Shown here in pieces: positions 11,601-22,260 of a DNA stretch of 64,000 bases. The position numbers and the translations under genes were made by a program. The stretch is from Codonopsis lanceolata. Its lineage: Eukaryota; Streptophyta; Magnoliopsida; Asterales; Campanulaceae. The notes under the pieces were generated by a model, which did no database searches, was not told the origin of the DNA, and saw nothing but the letters and a program-made list of their open reading frames with translations. Location of the stretch: assembly GCA_013146195.2 (NCBI GenBank), contig CM028381.1, forward strand, positions 61,386,744 to 61,450,743, written 5' to 3'. Every line of letters begins with the position of its first letter. Positions within the stretch are counted from its first letter, which is position 1.

Positions 11601-11895
11601 ATGTCAATCTTAAGCACATTCTAGGGTTACAATTATATATAAGAATACAATATCAAACCCTAAAAGCCTAAACAAGGAAACCTGAAAAATTGATCTGCCA
11701 CACGATGCGACCGCATCACCCTGGGATGTGGTTGCATTCCTCTCCTCAGTACGACCGCATTCTTCACATAAAGTTGCACTTGATTTCTTCCTTAGCAATG
11801 CGCCCGCTTTGCCCAGTGATGCGATCGCATTGCCCTAATTGCGCCAAAACGCCAATTGTTCGAACCGCGTGAGGCGTACAACCTATCTGGCCAGC
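11601..11895 (-). mobile_element. Possible copia 3' LTR piece
   Basis: On the minus strand this follows directly after the copia RNase H C-terminus, the expected place for the 3' non-coding end and LTR. It has a TATA-like CTTATATATAATTG at about 11629-11642 (minus) and several imperfect repeats of GATGCGATCGCAT type (for example 11702-11715 and 11817-11831). Neither LTR boundary can be fixed. Confidence 0.35.
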
Positions 11896-11904
11896 TCCTT
11901 TTGC

Positions 11905-12446
11905 CAGCTAGCTAGTGATGTGCAACAAATCCGAGTAATGCTTGAACTTGTCAGTTACAACCGGCTTCGTCAACATGTCTGCAGCATTTTCCGTGGTGTG
12001 AATCTTCTTTAGCAAGATGTCCCCATCATCAACCAACTTACGAATCTTGTGAAACCCGGTTTCACATCGGTGTGTTTCGTTCTTGAGTGATAAATATGGT
12101 TTATCGCTAAGTAGATTGTACTTTGACTATGACAATGCAACCGAACTCCACCTTGCGGAATACCCAATTCTTTGATTAAGCCCCTAAGTCATAAGGCTTC
12201 CTTTGCAGCTTCAACAACTGCCATATACTCTGCCTCAGTCGTAGACAATGCAATAGCTGACCGAATCATAGCCCTCCAACATATGGGTCCACCCGCAACG
12301 GTAAACACATAACCTGTGGTAGATCTTCTACGATCCAACTGAATCAATGTATCCCACAACCGAACAACCGATTGCCCCACACCATGCGTCTCAAACATGA
12401 TGTCATAATCCATAGTACCCTTCAAGAACTTTGGAGAGCTTTTCAC
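11905..12446 (-). pseudogene. Copia RNase H C-terminal fragment
   Basis: RNase H removes the RNA strand during reverse transcription. The minus-strand frame 12446-12189 carries the Ty1/copia block RRSTTGYVFTVAGGPICWRA and LSTTEAEYMAVVEAAKEAL, the conserved end of pol. Homology continues in shifting frames: GLIKELGIPQGGVRLHC, then YHSRTKH, then KLVDDGDILLKKIHT and NAADMLTKPV, ending near 11905 with LLHITS and a stop. Frame breaks occur around 12190 and 12056. The N-terminal part (integrase, RT) is missing, with a sharp junction near 12446-12450 to a plus-strand LINE fragment. The catalytic Glu in STTEAEY is kept, but the fragment cannot be active. Confidence 0.88.
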
Positions 12447-12454
12447 GTTTTGTA

Positions 12455-13265
12455 TAATTTGGCTGTGGACAAAAATATTATGTCAATTATGTTCGGTGCT
12501 ACATATATATCATGGTAGTGTGGTTTGGAATTCTTCGTTTCGTAGGGATCTTCAAGACTGCGAGATGGAGAATTGTGTAATTTCTTCACAAAATTATACT
12601 TGCATTGGATTGATGGATGGTAGCAAGGATGATAAGGTGAGGTGGGTAGCGTCAAATAGCAAAAGATTCACTGTCAAATCTTATTTTTTTGCTATTTCGG
12701 GCAGAGATGGGTATTCTTTCCCTTGGAAAGGAATATGGAGAAGTATCGCTCCCCGTCGTTGGCTACTTTTTTTTGTTTGGGAAGCCCTGCCATGAGGCTA
12801 TTCTTACCGGATAAAACTTACGTAAAAGAAGGATGCTATATGTGAACTGGTGTTACATGTGTAAATGCAATGGAAGAATCCAAGGGGTGGGAGAGATAAC
12901 AAAGACACTCATGCAAAGACCTTCAGGTCCTTGGTTCCAATCCCCATACAAACAAGGGGTCACACTTACCTATAAAAAAAATGTGTAAATGCAATGGAAA
13001 TAGTGTAAATCACTTGCTACCGCATATCTGGTGGCTACTGGCTAGTTCTTTAGGGAATGTGGTTCTGGGGCTTTTTGGGATTTTGTTGATTATGCCTGTT
13101 CTGTTCGGGGAATGCTTTAAGAGTTGGGCGCGGTACAATCATAGGAGGAGGAATATTCTCTGGAATGTTGTTCGGTGGGTGTTTGGTGGGCCATTTGAAA
13201 AGAGAGGAATAGAAGAATCTTTGATATGTCAGAATGGATTTTATTTCAAGAATATTCCAATTTGA
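12455..13265 (+). pseudogene. LINE reverse transcriptase C-terminal remnant (zf-RVT)
   Basis: The frame 12496-12795 ends in the plant L1-type zinc-binding (zf-RVT) region: KRFTVKSYFF followed by FPWKGIWRSIAPRRWLLFFV. After a break, 12981-13265 continues with the cysteine motif MCKCNGNSVNHLLPHI and a hydrophobic tail. These blocks lie C-terminal to the RT domain in plant LINEs and related RT genes. No endonuclease or RT core remains upstream. A SINE with a 19-bp target duplication (12876-12980) is inserted between the two halves, so the LINE piece was already present when the SINE arrived. Confidence 0.8.
12876..12980 (+). mobile_element. tRNA-derived SINE, copy 1
   Basis: 105 bp flanked by a perfect 19-bp duplication ATGTGTAAATGCAATGGAA (12857-12875 and 12981-12999). 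It has a B-box-like GGTTCCAATCC at about 12933-12943, a weak A-box-like stretch after AGGGGTGGGAGAGAT, and a short A tail (TATAAAAAAA). Two further copies are at 13845-13951 and 58444-58549. Confidence 0.88.
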
Positions 13266-13270
13266 GTTTC

Positions 13271-13836
13271 GACAAATGAATTTGAACTCTACCAACAAGC
13301 TCTCTATGTTCTCTTTGTTGTTATTGTCTTTTTAATTCACACGTACATTCGAACTTTTTCTAAATGCTGGTAAATTGGCTTGTGAAAAGGCTCATGGGTG
13401 TCACTGGTTACTTGGATAATGATTATTCTCTAACTTAAAGCTCTTGCATTCCTGTATAAAAAATTGATACCTGCTTGAGGATATTGTTTAACTAGGAGAT
13501 CAATAGACAATTTTTGAACAGAATCACTACTTTATATATTATTCTAAAAGTATCGTTAACTCCTTTTGGATAGTAGTACTAGTCCAAATACTTTTCCTCT
13601 GTAGATATTCCTAGGAAAGGAAGTCTGCTCACCTGATACTTTTTCTTTTGTGTTCCATGGGACGCTCAATGCTAATAACACTTTATTGGCACATTCACCC
13701 TGTAATTTTTTATTCCAGACATTATTTTATCTGTTTCCGTGGCAGTGATACTCTGTCTCTTGTATTATAACGCCGCCTACTCTGTGGATACTAGTTTTTA
13801 TTTTGTGTAAGCCTATATTTTTCTATCGGTGGAAGT
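13271..13836. other. Intergenic, nothing recognised
   Basis: No gene, RNA or repeat boundary is visible between the LINE remnant and the second SINE. Composition is AT-rich with short stops in all frames. Confidence 0.4.
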
Positions 13837-13844
13837 TTTGTTAC

Positions 13845-13951
13845 TTTTTTTTTTTTATACGTGTGACTTCTTGTTGGTATGAGGATTGGAAGGAAGAACC
13901 TCAAGGGTCATTGCTTGAGTGCCCTTGCCATCTCTCCCACCCCTTGGGATC
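13845..13951 (-). mobile_element. tRNA-derived SINE, copy 2
   Basis: On the minus strand this reads GATCCCAAGGGGTGGGAGAG through GGTCACAC-like sequence into an A tail (plus-strand T run 13845-13856). It aligns over its length with copy 1. The B-box equivalent is CTTCCAATCCTC. The likely duplication is TTTGTTAC / TTTGTTGC (13837-13844 and 13952-13959) with one mismatch. Confidence 0.8.
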
Positions 13952-13989
13952 TTTGTTGCTTGTTAAGTGGCAGATTTGGTTACGATAAG

Positions 13990-14410
13990 CCTGCGAAGAA
14001 GTGCAAAAATACAGCACCTATAATCATTCAGGTTATTAAACAACAGATTATCTGATTAGCTCAAGCTTCATCGGGTGCATGACTTTGTAAAGTGCAAGTG
14101 AGATTTACGAACACCGGAACACCTGGGCAGCCCCGGCTTTGTGATTTTGGAGGATGAGAATAAGTTCAAGCTTTAACTGCTTGGGAAATATAAGTTAAAT
14201 GTTTGAGGACTACGTTATTATATACTTTAATGGTTTATTGTCATCAAATGCTCTGGTCAAAAGCCTTGCGTCGACCCTCCTGGTTCCTAATGGTTAAAAA
14301 ATGTTGGATGGTTGGTAGATGAAGAAAACAAATTTTATGCCTACACAGAAATATACTGTGGACTGCAGATTGTGCTTATAAAAGAGAAGGAAATAATATA
14401 GTTGGATTGT
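13990..14410. other. Intergenic, nothing recognised
   Basis: Between the second SINE and the 5S-like sequence I see no open frame of interest and no repeat boundary. Confidence 0.4.
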
Positions 14411-14531
14411 GGGTGCTACAAGCACTATTGCACCTGATTCCTGATCCCATCAGAACTGAGCAATTAAGCGTGTTTGGGAATGAGTAGTACTAGGATGGGT
14501 GACCCCAGAGAAGTCCTCATGTTGCACCCCC
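14411..14531 (+). pseudogene. 5S rRNA-derived sequence
   Basis: The segment from GGGTGC to GTTGCACCCC matches plant 5S rRNA along its whole length, including GATCCCATCAGAACT, the A-box region AATTAAGCGTGTTTGGG, and an intact box C/IE block GAGTAGTACTAGGATGGGTG. Differences from the consensus are a short insertion around 14436-14443 (CACCTGATTCCTGATCCC) and several substitutions. It is a single dispersed copy, not in a 5S array. It may be a retroposed 5S or part of a 5S-bearing TRIM (Cassandra type), but I found no LTR ends. Internal promoter elements are largely preserved. Confidence 0.85.
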
Positions 14532-16125
14532 ATACTTGATCAACAAAAGAAAAATTGGATTGTGCTAATTATAACTATGATCAAATGGACTTGGCTGGCT
14601 AGCCTGGCTTGATTCATTTTCATGATTGAGTCCAACTGAGTAAGCAACCAGCACGTTGAGGGCATTGTTGTTGTAACTTAGAGGTTTAGTCAATCTAAGA
14701 AGTTTTCCAAAGTTTATTCAACTCTTCAAACCTGTGATTATCCTTGTGGTAATGAAGTCCATACCGAGTCTTCTGAGATTTGTGGAAGCCTTAGCATTTT
14801 TTTCTATATTGAATGTATTTCTGATAGTTAAGATCACTCATAGATTTCTTGTATGGAAAAATGCCCTTAAAAGGAAGGCTGGGCATGTCTCATGTGTATA
14901 TCTCCCTGTTTAATGTTGACCAGCAAGAGCTGTGGGTCGACTTCCATAATTTGGAAACAATGGTACTTCTGGTGAGGCCTAAGCAAAGCTAGAACAATAC
15001 TTTTGAGCAACAGTGCTCTCTAGTGAGACTTCAACACTTCATCTCCCTGTTTAGAGAAATGAGCCGTACAGAGTGCTCTTTGGTTAATGCAAATAACCAC
15101 CTTGACCTTGGTATTATAATGCAAATATTTCGGTCCATACAGTATATGAGGAGGTGAGAGGTGGGTTGTAAGTTGGTTTGGAAATCTAGACATGGTAGGA
15201 AAGTAAAGACATACTAAAATTTAATGGTTGCAATTCTTGTTTATGAGTGATTTTTTACTCGACTTTGTTTCTTTTCTTTGCAGATTACATAATGGAGTTG
15301 ATTATTTCAATGGACGAGGATGAAAACCTTTTATTGACGCAAAATGTATTTGCACTCACCTAAAAACAGCTGCAATCTCCAGTTTGTTGACGTTGGAAAT
15401 TGATATCTGGTGCTACTGCCTTTCTAATCTGCAACAATTCCAGTCCATGATATACTTGTTTATAACTGGCGTTATAGAAGAAGACAGGTAGGTTACCCCT
15501 TAACTGTTTTTGGTGGGTGGAAATTTATCTTTTACGCCCTTTTTTTAATTTTACTGTGTTCAAATATTAGTAAGAGATCATAACACAAGATCAGAATCTG
15601 ATGGAATGTAAAATTCACATATGTATGAATAATCCAAAGGAGATGCACTTTGATATCCTGTTTGCACTCTTTTTTTTTTTTCAAAGGTTAGAGGGGACGT
15701 ATACTTACCAACTTTTATTTTTTATTTTAATGCCTTGAAATAGTACAATTTTCATACTTCTGTGAAACAAATTAGTAGTGACAATAGGACTGCATTTTTC
15801 ACTCTAATGTGAGAATCTTTTGTGTTCTCTTGGGATAGCTATACGGTGTCTTTAGTGTGGTTAGAATAAAAGTGCTTCTAGTGAGGCTTTGAACATATGG
15901 CCTCTCGACTGAGGGTAGTGAAGTACCAAGTGAGGAACAAAACTTGATGGAATGTAAAAATCAGATTATTCAGACTATGTTTTTTGGTGTGATGAGATGG
16001 TCCCGCAGGGTTCTAGTCCTTTTGTAGAATTTGTAGATAATATTATGGTTGGCTAGTAGTGGTTGCTTGTATATCGTTTTGTACATAGGACGCGTCAGTT
16101 GTTTTGACACTTTCATTTATACACA

Positions 16126-16190
<65 letters not shown>

Positions 16191-16774
16191 CCAAAGTGCT
16201 CAACCATGAAGTTTCGGGTGCCACTCAAATGTGACTTGAGCACTCCACCTATTCGTTAAGAGAATTGTGTAGTTAAATGATGCATTTGGTATATGCTACT
16301 AGTGTGACTTGAATATTTTACCTTTTTGTTGAGAGCAGTAAAGTATTAGGGCGTGACTTGAAGCGTGACTTGAACACTTGACCTTTTCGTTAGAAGAAAT
16401 GAGCAGTACTTGTTAAGTTAGAGCTCGGTTAAGATATTTATTTTTGTCATTTGATTCTAGGGTCTTTTGCTATTCATTTCTAGATTATTTACTTATGGAT
16501 TATTCAATGATAAGATTTTGTTCGAGATTTTGTTAGGTTAGCAAGTCATCTAAAAGCTTAAGTTTATTTTGCCAATGCAAAGTCTGATACAATGTTAAAT
16601 GAACAACTCAACTAAAAGTTGAAGTTGTTTGACAGTGGCTCAACAATATATATCAAACTTAACAGATTCTCTCTAATGGCTTTATTAATTTTTCCAATGC
16701 TATTGGGGTCAATTTCAAAATAGAAACTTTTGAAGTTTTGAGCACACAAATTTAAAAAACCTAATTTATTCTAT

Positions 16775-16826
<52 letters not shown>

Positions 16827-16909
16827 TTTCAATAAAGCTCATGTGCTTTAAAGTAGGAAGAACAAATAATGTGGCAAAAATGTTTAAAAACAATTTTTTT
16901 TAAAAATAT
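14532..16909. other. Non-coding with two dinucleotide repeats
   Basis: No domain-bearing frame is present. A pyrimidine tract and CAG acceptor-like site sit at about 15270-15284. Simple repeats are an (AT)n tract at 16130-16184, and (AT)n followed by (GA)n at 16776-16826. Imperfect repeats of TGACTTGAAC(A/C)CT occur around 16220-16390. This could be an untranslated or non-coding transcribed region, but I cannot show that. Confidence 0.4.
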
Positions 16910-17305
16910 ATTCCCTTCTTTCCGGGTAAATAACCCATTATTTCATTTTAGGATGTTTCATTTAAAAAGTCCATTTTAAAAAATTAATGCATGAGAGTGT
17001 CATTTTATTATTACTCCTTTTGTTCCGGATAAATATTCCTACTTTCTATTTTGGGATGTCCCAAATAATGTTCCTAAAGATTTTTGGGGTATAATTTTTC
17101 TACCATTCTTTCTAATATATCACTTTATTTAATATTATCATTATTACACATCTTAGAAAGAGAGCGAGTGTGATGAGTACATAATTAATGAGAAAGAGTG
17201 TGTAATGAGTATTATTATCACAACATATTTTACAATCCATTATTAATTACATTGCTTAATCTTTGTGTTTTGTTCATTAGGAACATTTGTCTGGGACGGA
17301 GGGAG
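16910..17305. mobile_element. Stowaway-type MITE plus an older half copy
   Basis: The complete element is 17014-17305: it starts CTCCTTTTGTTCCGGATAAAT and ends CTGGGACGGAGGGAG, with TA at 17012-17013 and 17306-17307. The preceding 16910-17011 looks like the left half of a related element (CCCTTCTTTCCGGGTAAATA). It lies about 85 bp past the 3' end of the O-methyltransferase coding region. Confidence 0.75.
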
Positions 17306-17388
17306 TAATATACTACTAAAAATATCATTTTTTTTAAAAGTTTATCTTTTAAATGAGAGAATACATAGAGAAATTTTTTCATGCTTCA

Positions 17389-19104
17389 TTATGGGTAAAC
17401 CTCAATAAGGGATCTCAAACCCAAAATGGAAGATATCTTGTAGTCACTGAAGCCAGCATCAAAGAAGATTTTCGCCCATTCTTTCTCGTTTCGTTCTCTT
17501 CCCGGCACCAGTACCATCATCATCATATCAAAGAACAGTTGTGTTTCAATCGATTTATCGTCTCCATTCGTGTTCCCTAGAATCATGTCGATGATCATCA
17601 CCTTACCTCCCTTTTCTCTGCTTGGAATCGCTTCCTTACAGCGTTTCAAGATCTTTACACAATCATCGTCGCTCCAATCATGGAGAACCCACTGTGCTCC
17701 ATTTCCAGAAAATGTAAATATTAGTGATTTTCCATTCCTTTAAATTTGGTCAATGATGTTAGAGCATCACCATTGTAGGATTCTTAGTGATCTTCTTATT
17801 AAGAAGAAGAAATCAACAATTATTTTTTTAAGGAAAAAGTAGGATCCATGTAGGAAAGAGAAAAAAAAATTTTCAATTTAGGAAGATCACAAATTGGCTG
17901 TTTCGGCTGTTTGTATGTGAGGGGGGGGGGGCCGGGGCGTGGCCCACGTGGGTGGGTGGGAGGGTAGGTGGGTTTTTAATTTTTTATATTTTATCAAATT
18001 GGCTGTTTCAACGGTTTGTATGTGAGGGGCGTGGCCCACGTGAGTGGGTGGGTGGGAGAGTAGGTGTGTTTAATTTTATCATTTTATGTATTATTTTCAA
18101 TTTTAACGTTTTTATGTAATTTTTTATTTATATTATTGTACGAGTTATGTATAATATGTGTTAAGAATAGTATACAATGAAAATATATATTTTAAGTGAG
18201 TAAGAAGAGAAAAGTGTGTAGGTGTTAATAGGACCCAGCTAAGAAGTTGTCTTAAGAAGAGTAAACATCGGTGATGCTCTAAATCAAACAGAATCAAGAA
18301 AATGGAACTCATAGGTACCTTGAGCAAAGCAGCATCAGCTGGAGGAACTGCCACAAACATGTCTCCCCCAACATGGGTCAAATTCTTGCTCCCTTTCAAA
18401 CCAGCAATAACATGAGGGAGATCAAAATTGCAGCAGTTCATGAGTGGAAAAACATCGGCAATCTCCATAGCCATGGCCCCAGTCCCACCTCCAACATCGA
18501 CAAGTGAATTCAACCCCTTGAATGCTCCCGGACACTCTTTTATAACCATTCTCGTCAGTCGCGCGTCACTCGCCATGGCATCATTAAAGAGATTGTGAAA
18601 CTTCGGTTCATGCCCCATGTAATCCCAAAATGTCCTCCTGTGTGTTGTCTCAAAAGGCGTTGTATCATCATTCCTTACCCACTCGCTTATATGATGCCAT
18701 GGGTCTACCAAGACTGGATCGACCATGGCTAGAAGAAATGGTCTCATACTCAACTGACCATCCTTCAGGAGGAGTTGAGAAGCAGGAGTAAGCGAATAAC
18801 TATCTTCTTCTTCATCGTCTTCGTGTGCTTTGGGGATTTTAAGCTTAACGAAGAAGCCAGAGTGAACGAGGATACGCATAAGTCGGGAGATGCAATGGGA
18901 TTTTTCTTTGTTGATCGATAGAGCCTCGGTTAGCTCGAAGAGTGTCATTGCTCCACCATGGTTGTTGATGATGTCTGGAATTTCTAGTTCAAGTGCAGAT
19001 TTGAGAGACATAGAGTTCATGAAATTGAAAATGTGATTCCATATGTGAGCTTGAGATTGAAGTAACTCACTCCTAGATTGCTCACCATTGCTTCCCATCA
19101 TCAT
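17389..19104 (-). CDS. Plant O-methyltransferase (COMT-like class), 362 aa
   Basis: This enzyme transfers a methyl group from S-adenosylmethionine to a hydroxyl of a small phenolic or alkaloid in the cytosol. There are two exons: 18319-19104 (262 codons) and 17389-17691 (100 codons plus stop). The intron uses GT at AAG|GTACCT and AG at CACAG|TGG, giving a seamless LLK|WVLHDW join. The N-terminal dimerisation domain is residues 1-110 (ELLQSQAHIWNHIFNFMNSM). SAM motif I is LVDVGGGTGAMAMEIA near 205, followed by FDLPHVI. The catalytic His lies in WVLHDWSDDD near 267, and the C-terminus reads GLRSLIEVYP. Length matches the family (about 355-365). Closest recalled relatives are flavonoid or resveratrol/reticuline-type OMTs; the substrate cannot be told. 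The intron contains a MITE. The gene appears intact. Confidence 0.93.
17761..18280. mobile_element. MITE inside the methyltransferase intron
   Basis: Terminal inverted repeats are AGAGCATCACC(A)TTG at 17761 and CATCGGTGATGCTCT ending at 18280, flanked by TT and AA so that the termini read TTAGAGC...GCTCTAA. The interior holds a roughly 100-bp direct duplication (about 17893-17985 and 17996-18072), each copy with TTGTATGTGAGG and GGCGTGGCCCACGTG. A run of 11 G begins near 17921. It is non-coding. Superfamily is uncertain. Confidence 0.7.
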
Positions 19105-19167
19105 AGGTTTGGTTTCTTAAGATGGCTACTGAGTTTATGGTTGACTGAACCCTTCTGCTAATGATCC

Positions 19168-19175
19168 AAATATAG
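19168..19175 (-). promoter_or_regulatory. Possible TATA box of the O-methyltransferase
   Basis: On the minus strand CTATATTT lies 64 bp upstream of the ATG, which would give a leader of about 30-40 bases. No other strong TATA is nearer. Upstream frames of the same strand would then lie outside the transcript. Confidence 0.45.
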
Positions 19176-19269
19176 AAAAGAATAATAAGTACAAACACAG
19201 TTGGGAACAGGATCTTCCAATTTTGATTATCTAAGACTAAGAGATTTAAGGCCCATTCATTCACTTATT

Positions 19270-20041
19270 GGAAAACTTTAAAGTGGTTCCAATATTCCAA
19301 TGCCATAATTGATTATAGAAAAGATAAATTAAAATACAAACACTAAGTTTTAACTTTGAACTCACTCTCCCATCAATGTTAGTATTTTCTAAATTTTGTT
19401 TAAAATAATGTAGGAGGGATAAAATGTCAAAACAAGACATCTAAGGGCCTAAGTGCGCATGGAAAAGACAAAAAAAAAAAAAAATGCCAAACATATGAAA
19501 AGAAAGAAAAAAAAATCAAAAACAAAAAAAGTTTGTTCACTATGCAATTCCCATAAAAACTCTCTTTTCCTGACTATTTGTTTACCTCTATATGCATTAT
19601 TTTATTGTATTAGATATGTATTGAATTTTAAATACTATATTTAAATATGATTTTTGAGTTACTTATGTTAGTATAACATTTCGTTAGATTATTAATAGGT
19701 TATACAAAGTTGTCTGTTGTTTGTCTATCTAACATTAATTATGTTTAATTTAGACTCGAATTGATAATTATAGTTTAACTTGTATTATGTAAGAGCTGTT
19801 ATAGTAATTAAGACATTAATTAGTGATCATTTTATATTGTGTTATTGATTTAATTATAAAAATATAATATTGATAATTTTGTTATTGAGCTAATAAGTAA
19901 TAAAAATATTTAACTAAATGATATTTGTTGATTCACTTTAGATGCAAATCCTGATTTAAGTGGTTTTTATTAACAATTTAGACATGAAATTCTAAGTAAA
20001 GGTCGAGTTACAGAAGAGCAGCTGAACAAAAGAAAGCAATC
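19270..20041. other. AT-rich intergenic
   Basis: No gene. An A-rich run lies at 19470-19530. Otherwise this is long AT-rich sequence with no repeat boundary that I can define. Confidence 0.45.
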
Positions 20042-20258
20042 CACTTTTAATTTCATATCATTACTCAAAGAATCTTTTCAGATAACCAATCAGTAACATG
20101 ATTTCACCAAATAGATTAGACTGAATTTCAAAACAAACACTTTTAATTTTCTATCATTACTCAAAGAATCTTTTCAGATAACCAACACGTATAAAAATCC
20201 TACATGATCCAACTTTTGCAGGACTTGATCAGACTGAATTTCAAAACAAAGCACATCA
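20042..20258 (+). repeat. Diverged tandem duplication, about 95-118 bp units
   Basis: 20042-20137 and 20138-20255 share CACTTTTAATTT, ATCATTACTCAAAGAATC, TTTTCAGATAACCAA and GACTGAATTTCAAAACAAA in the same order. The second copy has about 20 extra bases before the last block. Confidence 0.85.
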
Positions 20259-20261
20259 CTG

Positions 20262-20263
<2 letters not shown>

Positions 20264-20304
<41 letters not shown>

Positions 20305-20332
20305 CTCTCGTGCGCGCGCACACACACACACA
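20264..20332. repeat. Compound (CT)n-(CG)-(CA)n microsatellite
   Basis: A pure CT repeat of about 38 bp is followed by CGTGCTCTCGTG, then GCGCGCGC and ACACACACAC. Confidence 0.95.
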
Positions 20333-22260
20333 AAGTCTCACCTATAGGGTTTAGCTGTTAGCATGATGGATGACTAAGACCAGATATGAAAGGCTTGTCA
20401 TTTCAATGGTTATGGGGTCTGCATTTGAAGAAAAAAAGATTTGAGTGTTACAGTTACGGAATATGTTGCAAACCAAGACAATTACACACTTCACAAATTC
20501 ATCAACAGGTTCACTGGACTCTATTTTGACACAAATAATAGAGCACAAAACATTAATGAGCAAGTAGAATAGAGAATTCAGAACATCCCATGGATCGACA
20601 CATGTCGGCTTTGGGATTTGATTAATATTAGTTGGGTGTTGTCACACTTGTAGAAAACAATATGATTATGAATATTGAATATTGAATAATGAATGGATGG
20701 ATTGATTGATTGGGATTTTAATTACAAAATAATTTATATGGTAGAAGAACAAGTCCAGCAGTTTCACACTACATACTCTAATTAAGTATCAGGCTGCCTT
20801 TAGTTACAATGCATTAGTACATTGGTTTGATTAACTATGGCTATATATGGCTATGGCCCCTTCATTTGATCAATGGAATCTCCTTTCAATCATCCAATCA
20901 AAATACATTGCTTGTGTTTGTCCTCAGCCACCACTTGCTGTTGCTGTTAAATGTTAATCTTATTTATCCTAGTAGCATATAAAAATGAAAGATGGTCTAT
21001 ACTGATAGACCACAAAGTGTGGAAGAAAACAAAGTCCAGTTGATGTCTAGGGAGTTTTGCTCTAAAATTAATGGTTAGGTATTCTCGAAAATGATTGTGA
21101 CTTGACAGATAGAACAAAAGAAGTATATTAGAATGATGAAAGATGTTCCTCAGAAGTATAGTATGGAAAATTCCATAAAAATGAAAATTATAAATGGTTG
21201 ATAAGTAAATGGCATTGTTGCTATGGCTATCTAAATTCCCCACTATAATGTGGGCGATGCAGCTGCCGGGGTAGCAAGCCGCCACAATACTTGGAAGAGA
21301 TGAAGGTTGCACACATAAGAACATCGAAATCCAAACTATCTGCATCTTAATTCTATTCAACAGTTCTAGATCCTCTTAAAGATAAACACCTTTCTCTAAT
21401 ACGAATATCTTGATCAAGATCATATAATTAATCATGTTCTTTGCCAAGTCATTTTCATACTTATTTTGAAATTTATACAACTAAAGTCTTTGATTTAAAA
21501 GATTTGATACCTCTGTTTAGTTGAAAATCGTTTCAGAATCAAGATCCTACCATAGCAAATATGGAAAGAATAATTCAAATAAGTTCATACTTGAACTGAT
21601 GTAAGCTGAATGCTTTTACGTTAGTAATCAGCAAACATATCTATGAGATACCACGTTCATAAAGTTCTGTCCTCCAACCACACACACTCACGCAAAGAAC
21701 AAGTCTTTTTGTATCAAAACAGATACCACACACAAATTGATCCAAATAAGCTGTTTATTGATGATCACAACGACCAAAATCATCAAAATTTACAATTAAT
21801 TAACGATAAATTTAGAAACGGTACCACAGAAGATTAGATTAAAAAACCAAACTCAAAACCAACAAATTGAAATGTAACCCCAAAATTGAAATGCTCAAAA
21901 CCCATCACCAAAAACAATCAAGAAATGAAGAGAAACCCAATAACAGTAGCACCCAGATGTCGAATTGAACAATACCAAAACCAAATCTTTTACAACACTT
22001 GAAGAACCCAGAAACAGAATGGAAAATCTCACCTCAAATTTTTTTCTCTGTTGAAAGAAGACTTGAAACTCAATAAATCAGGGTACTGCACAGTATAATT
22101 TCTCTCTCTCTCTATTTTGTATGAGTTCCAGTGTGCTGATTGCTGAACATTGGTTTAGAGAGAGGATCAAGACGGAGAATATACAAAGAAGACGGTGGGA
22201 AGAAAGGGGAAAGAGAACGAGCGAGACGGTTGGGAAGAGAGAGAGAAGAGACGAAGAGTT
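20333..22260 (-). other. Possible minus-strand transcribed locus, product unknown
   Basis: On the minus strand, 22260-22030 looks like a plant 5' leader: CT-rich (TCTCTTCTCTCTCTC), with no long frame, ending in a donor-like TTTGAG|GTGAGA at about 22034. Downstream, a 137-codon frame (20947-21360) follows an acceptor-like tract (TTAAGATGCAG at about 21341-21351), but its sequence is compositionally random after the first 35 residues. A non-coding RNA or a decayed gene is possible. I found no known microRNA hairpin. Only the leader-like composition supports this call. Confidence 0.3.

Noticed and set aside
19082..19264. 60-codon minus-strand frame with a hydrophobic segment overlapping the OMT start
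   Set aside because: It resembles a membrane anchor, but it starts upstream of the likely TATA box, has no domain, and is probably chance coding in AT-rich DNA.
21260..21300. Sequence faintly like a miR171 site (ATTGTGGCGGCTTGC on the minus strand)
   Set aside because: Too many mismatches and no matching star arm within hairpin distance.
20947..21360. 137-codon minus-strand frame
   Set aside because: Composition is irregular with no recognisable domain, and the C-terminal part looks random. I kept only a low-confidence transcribed-locus note.
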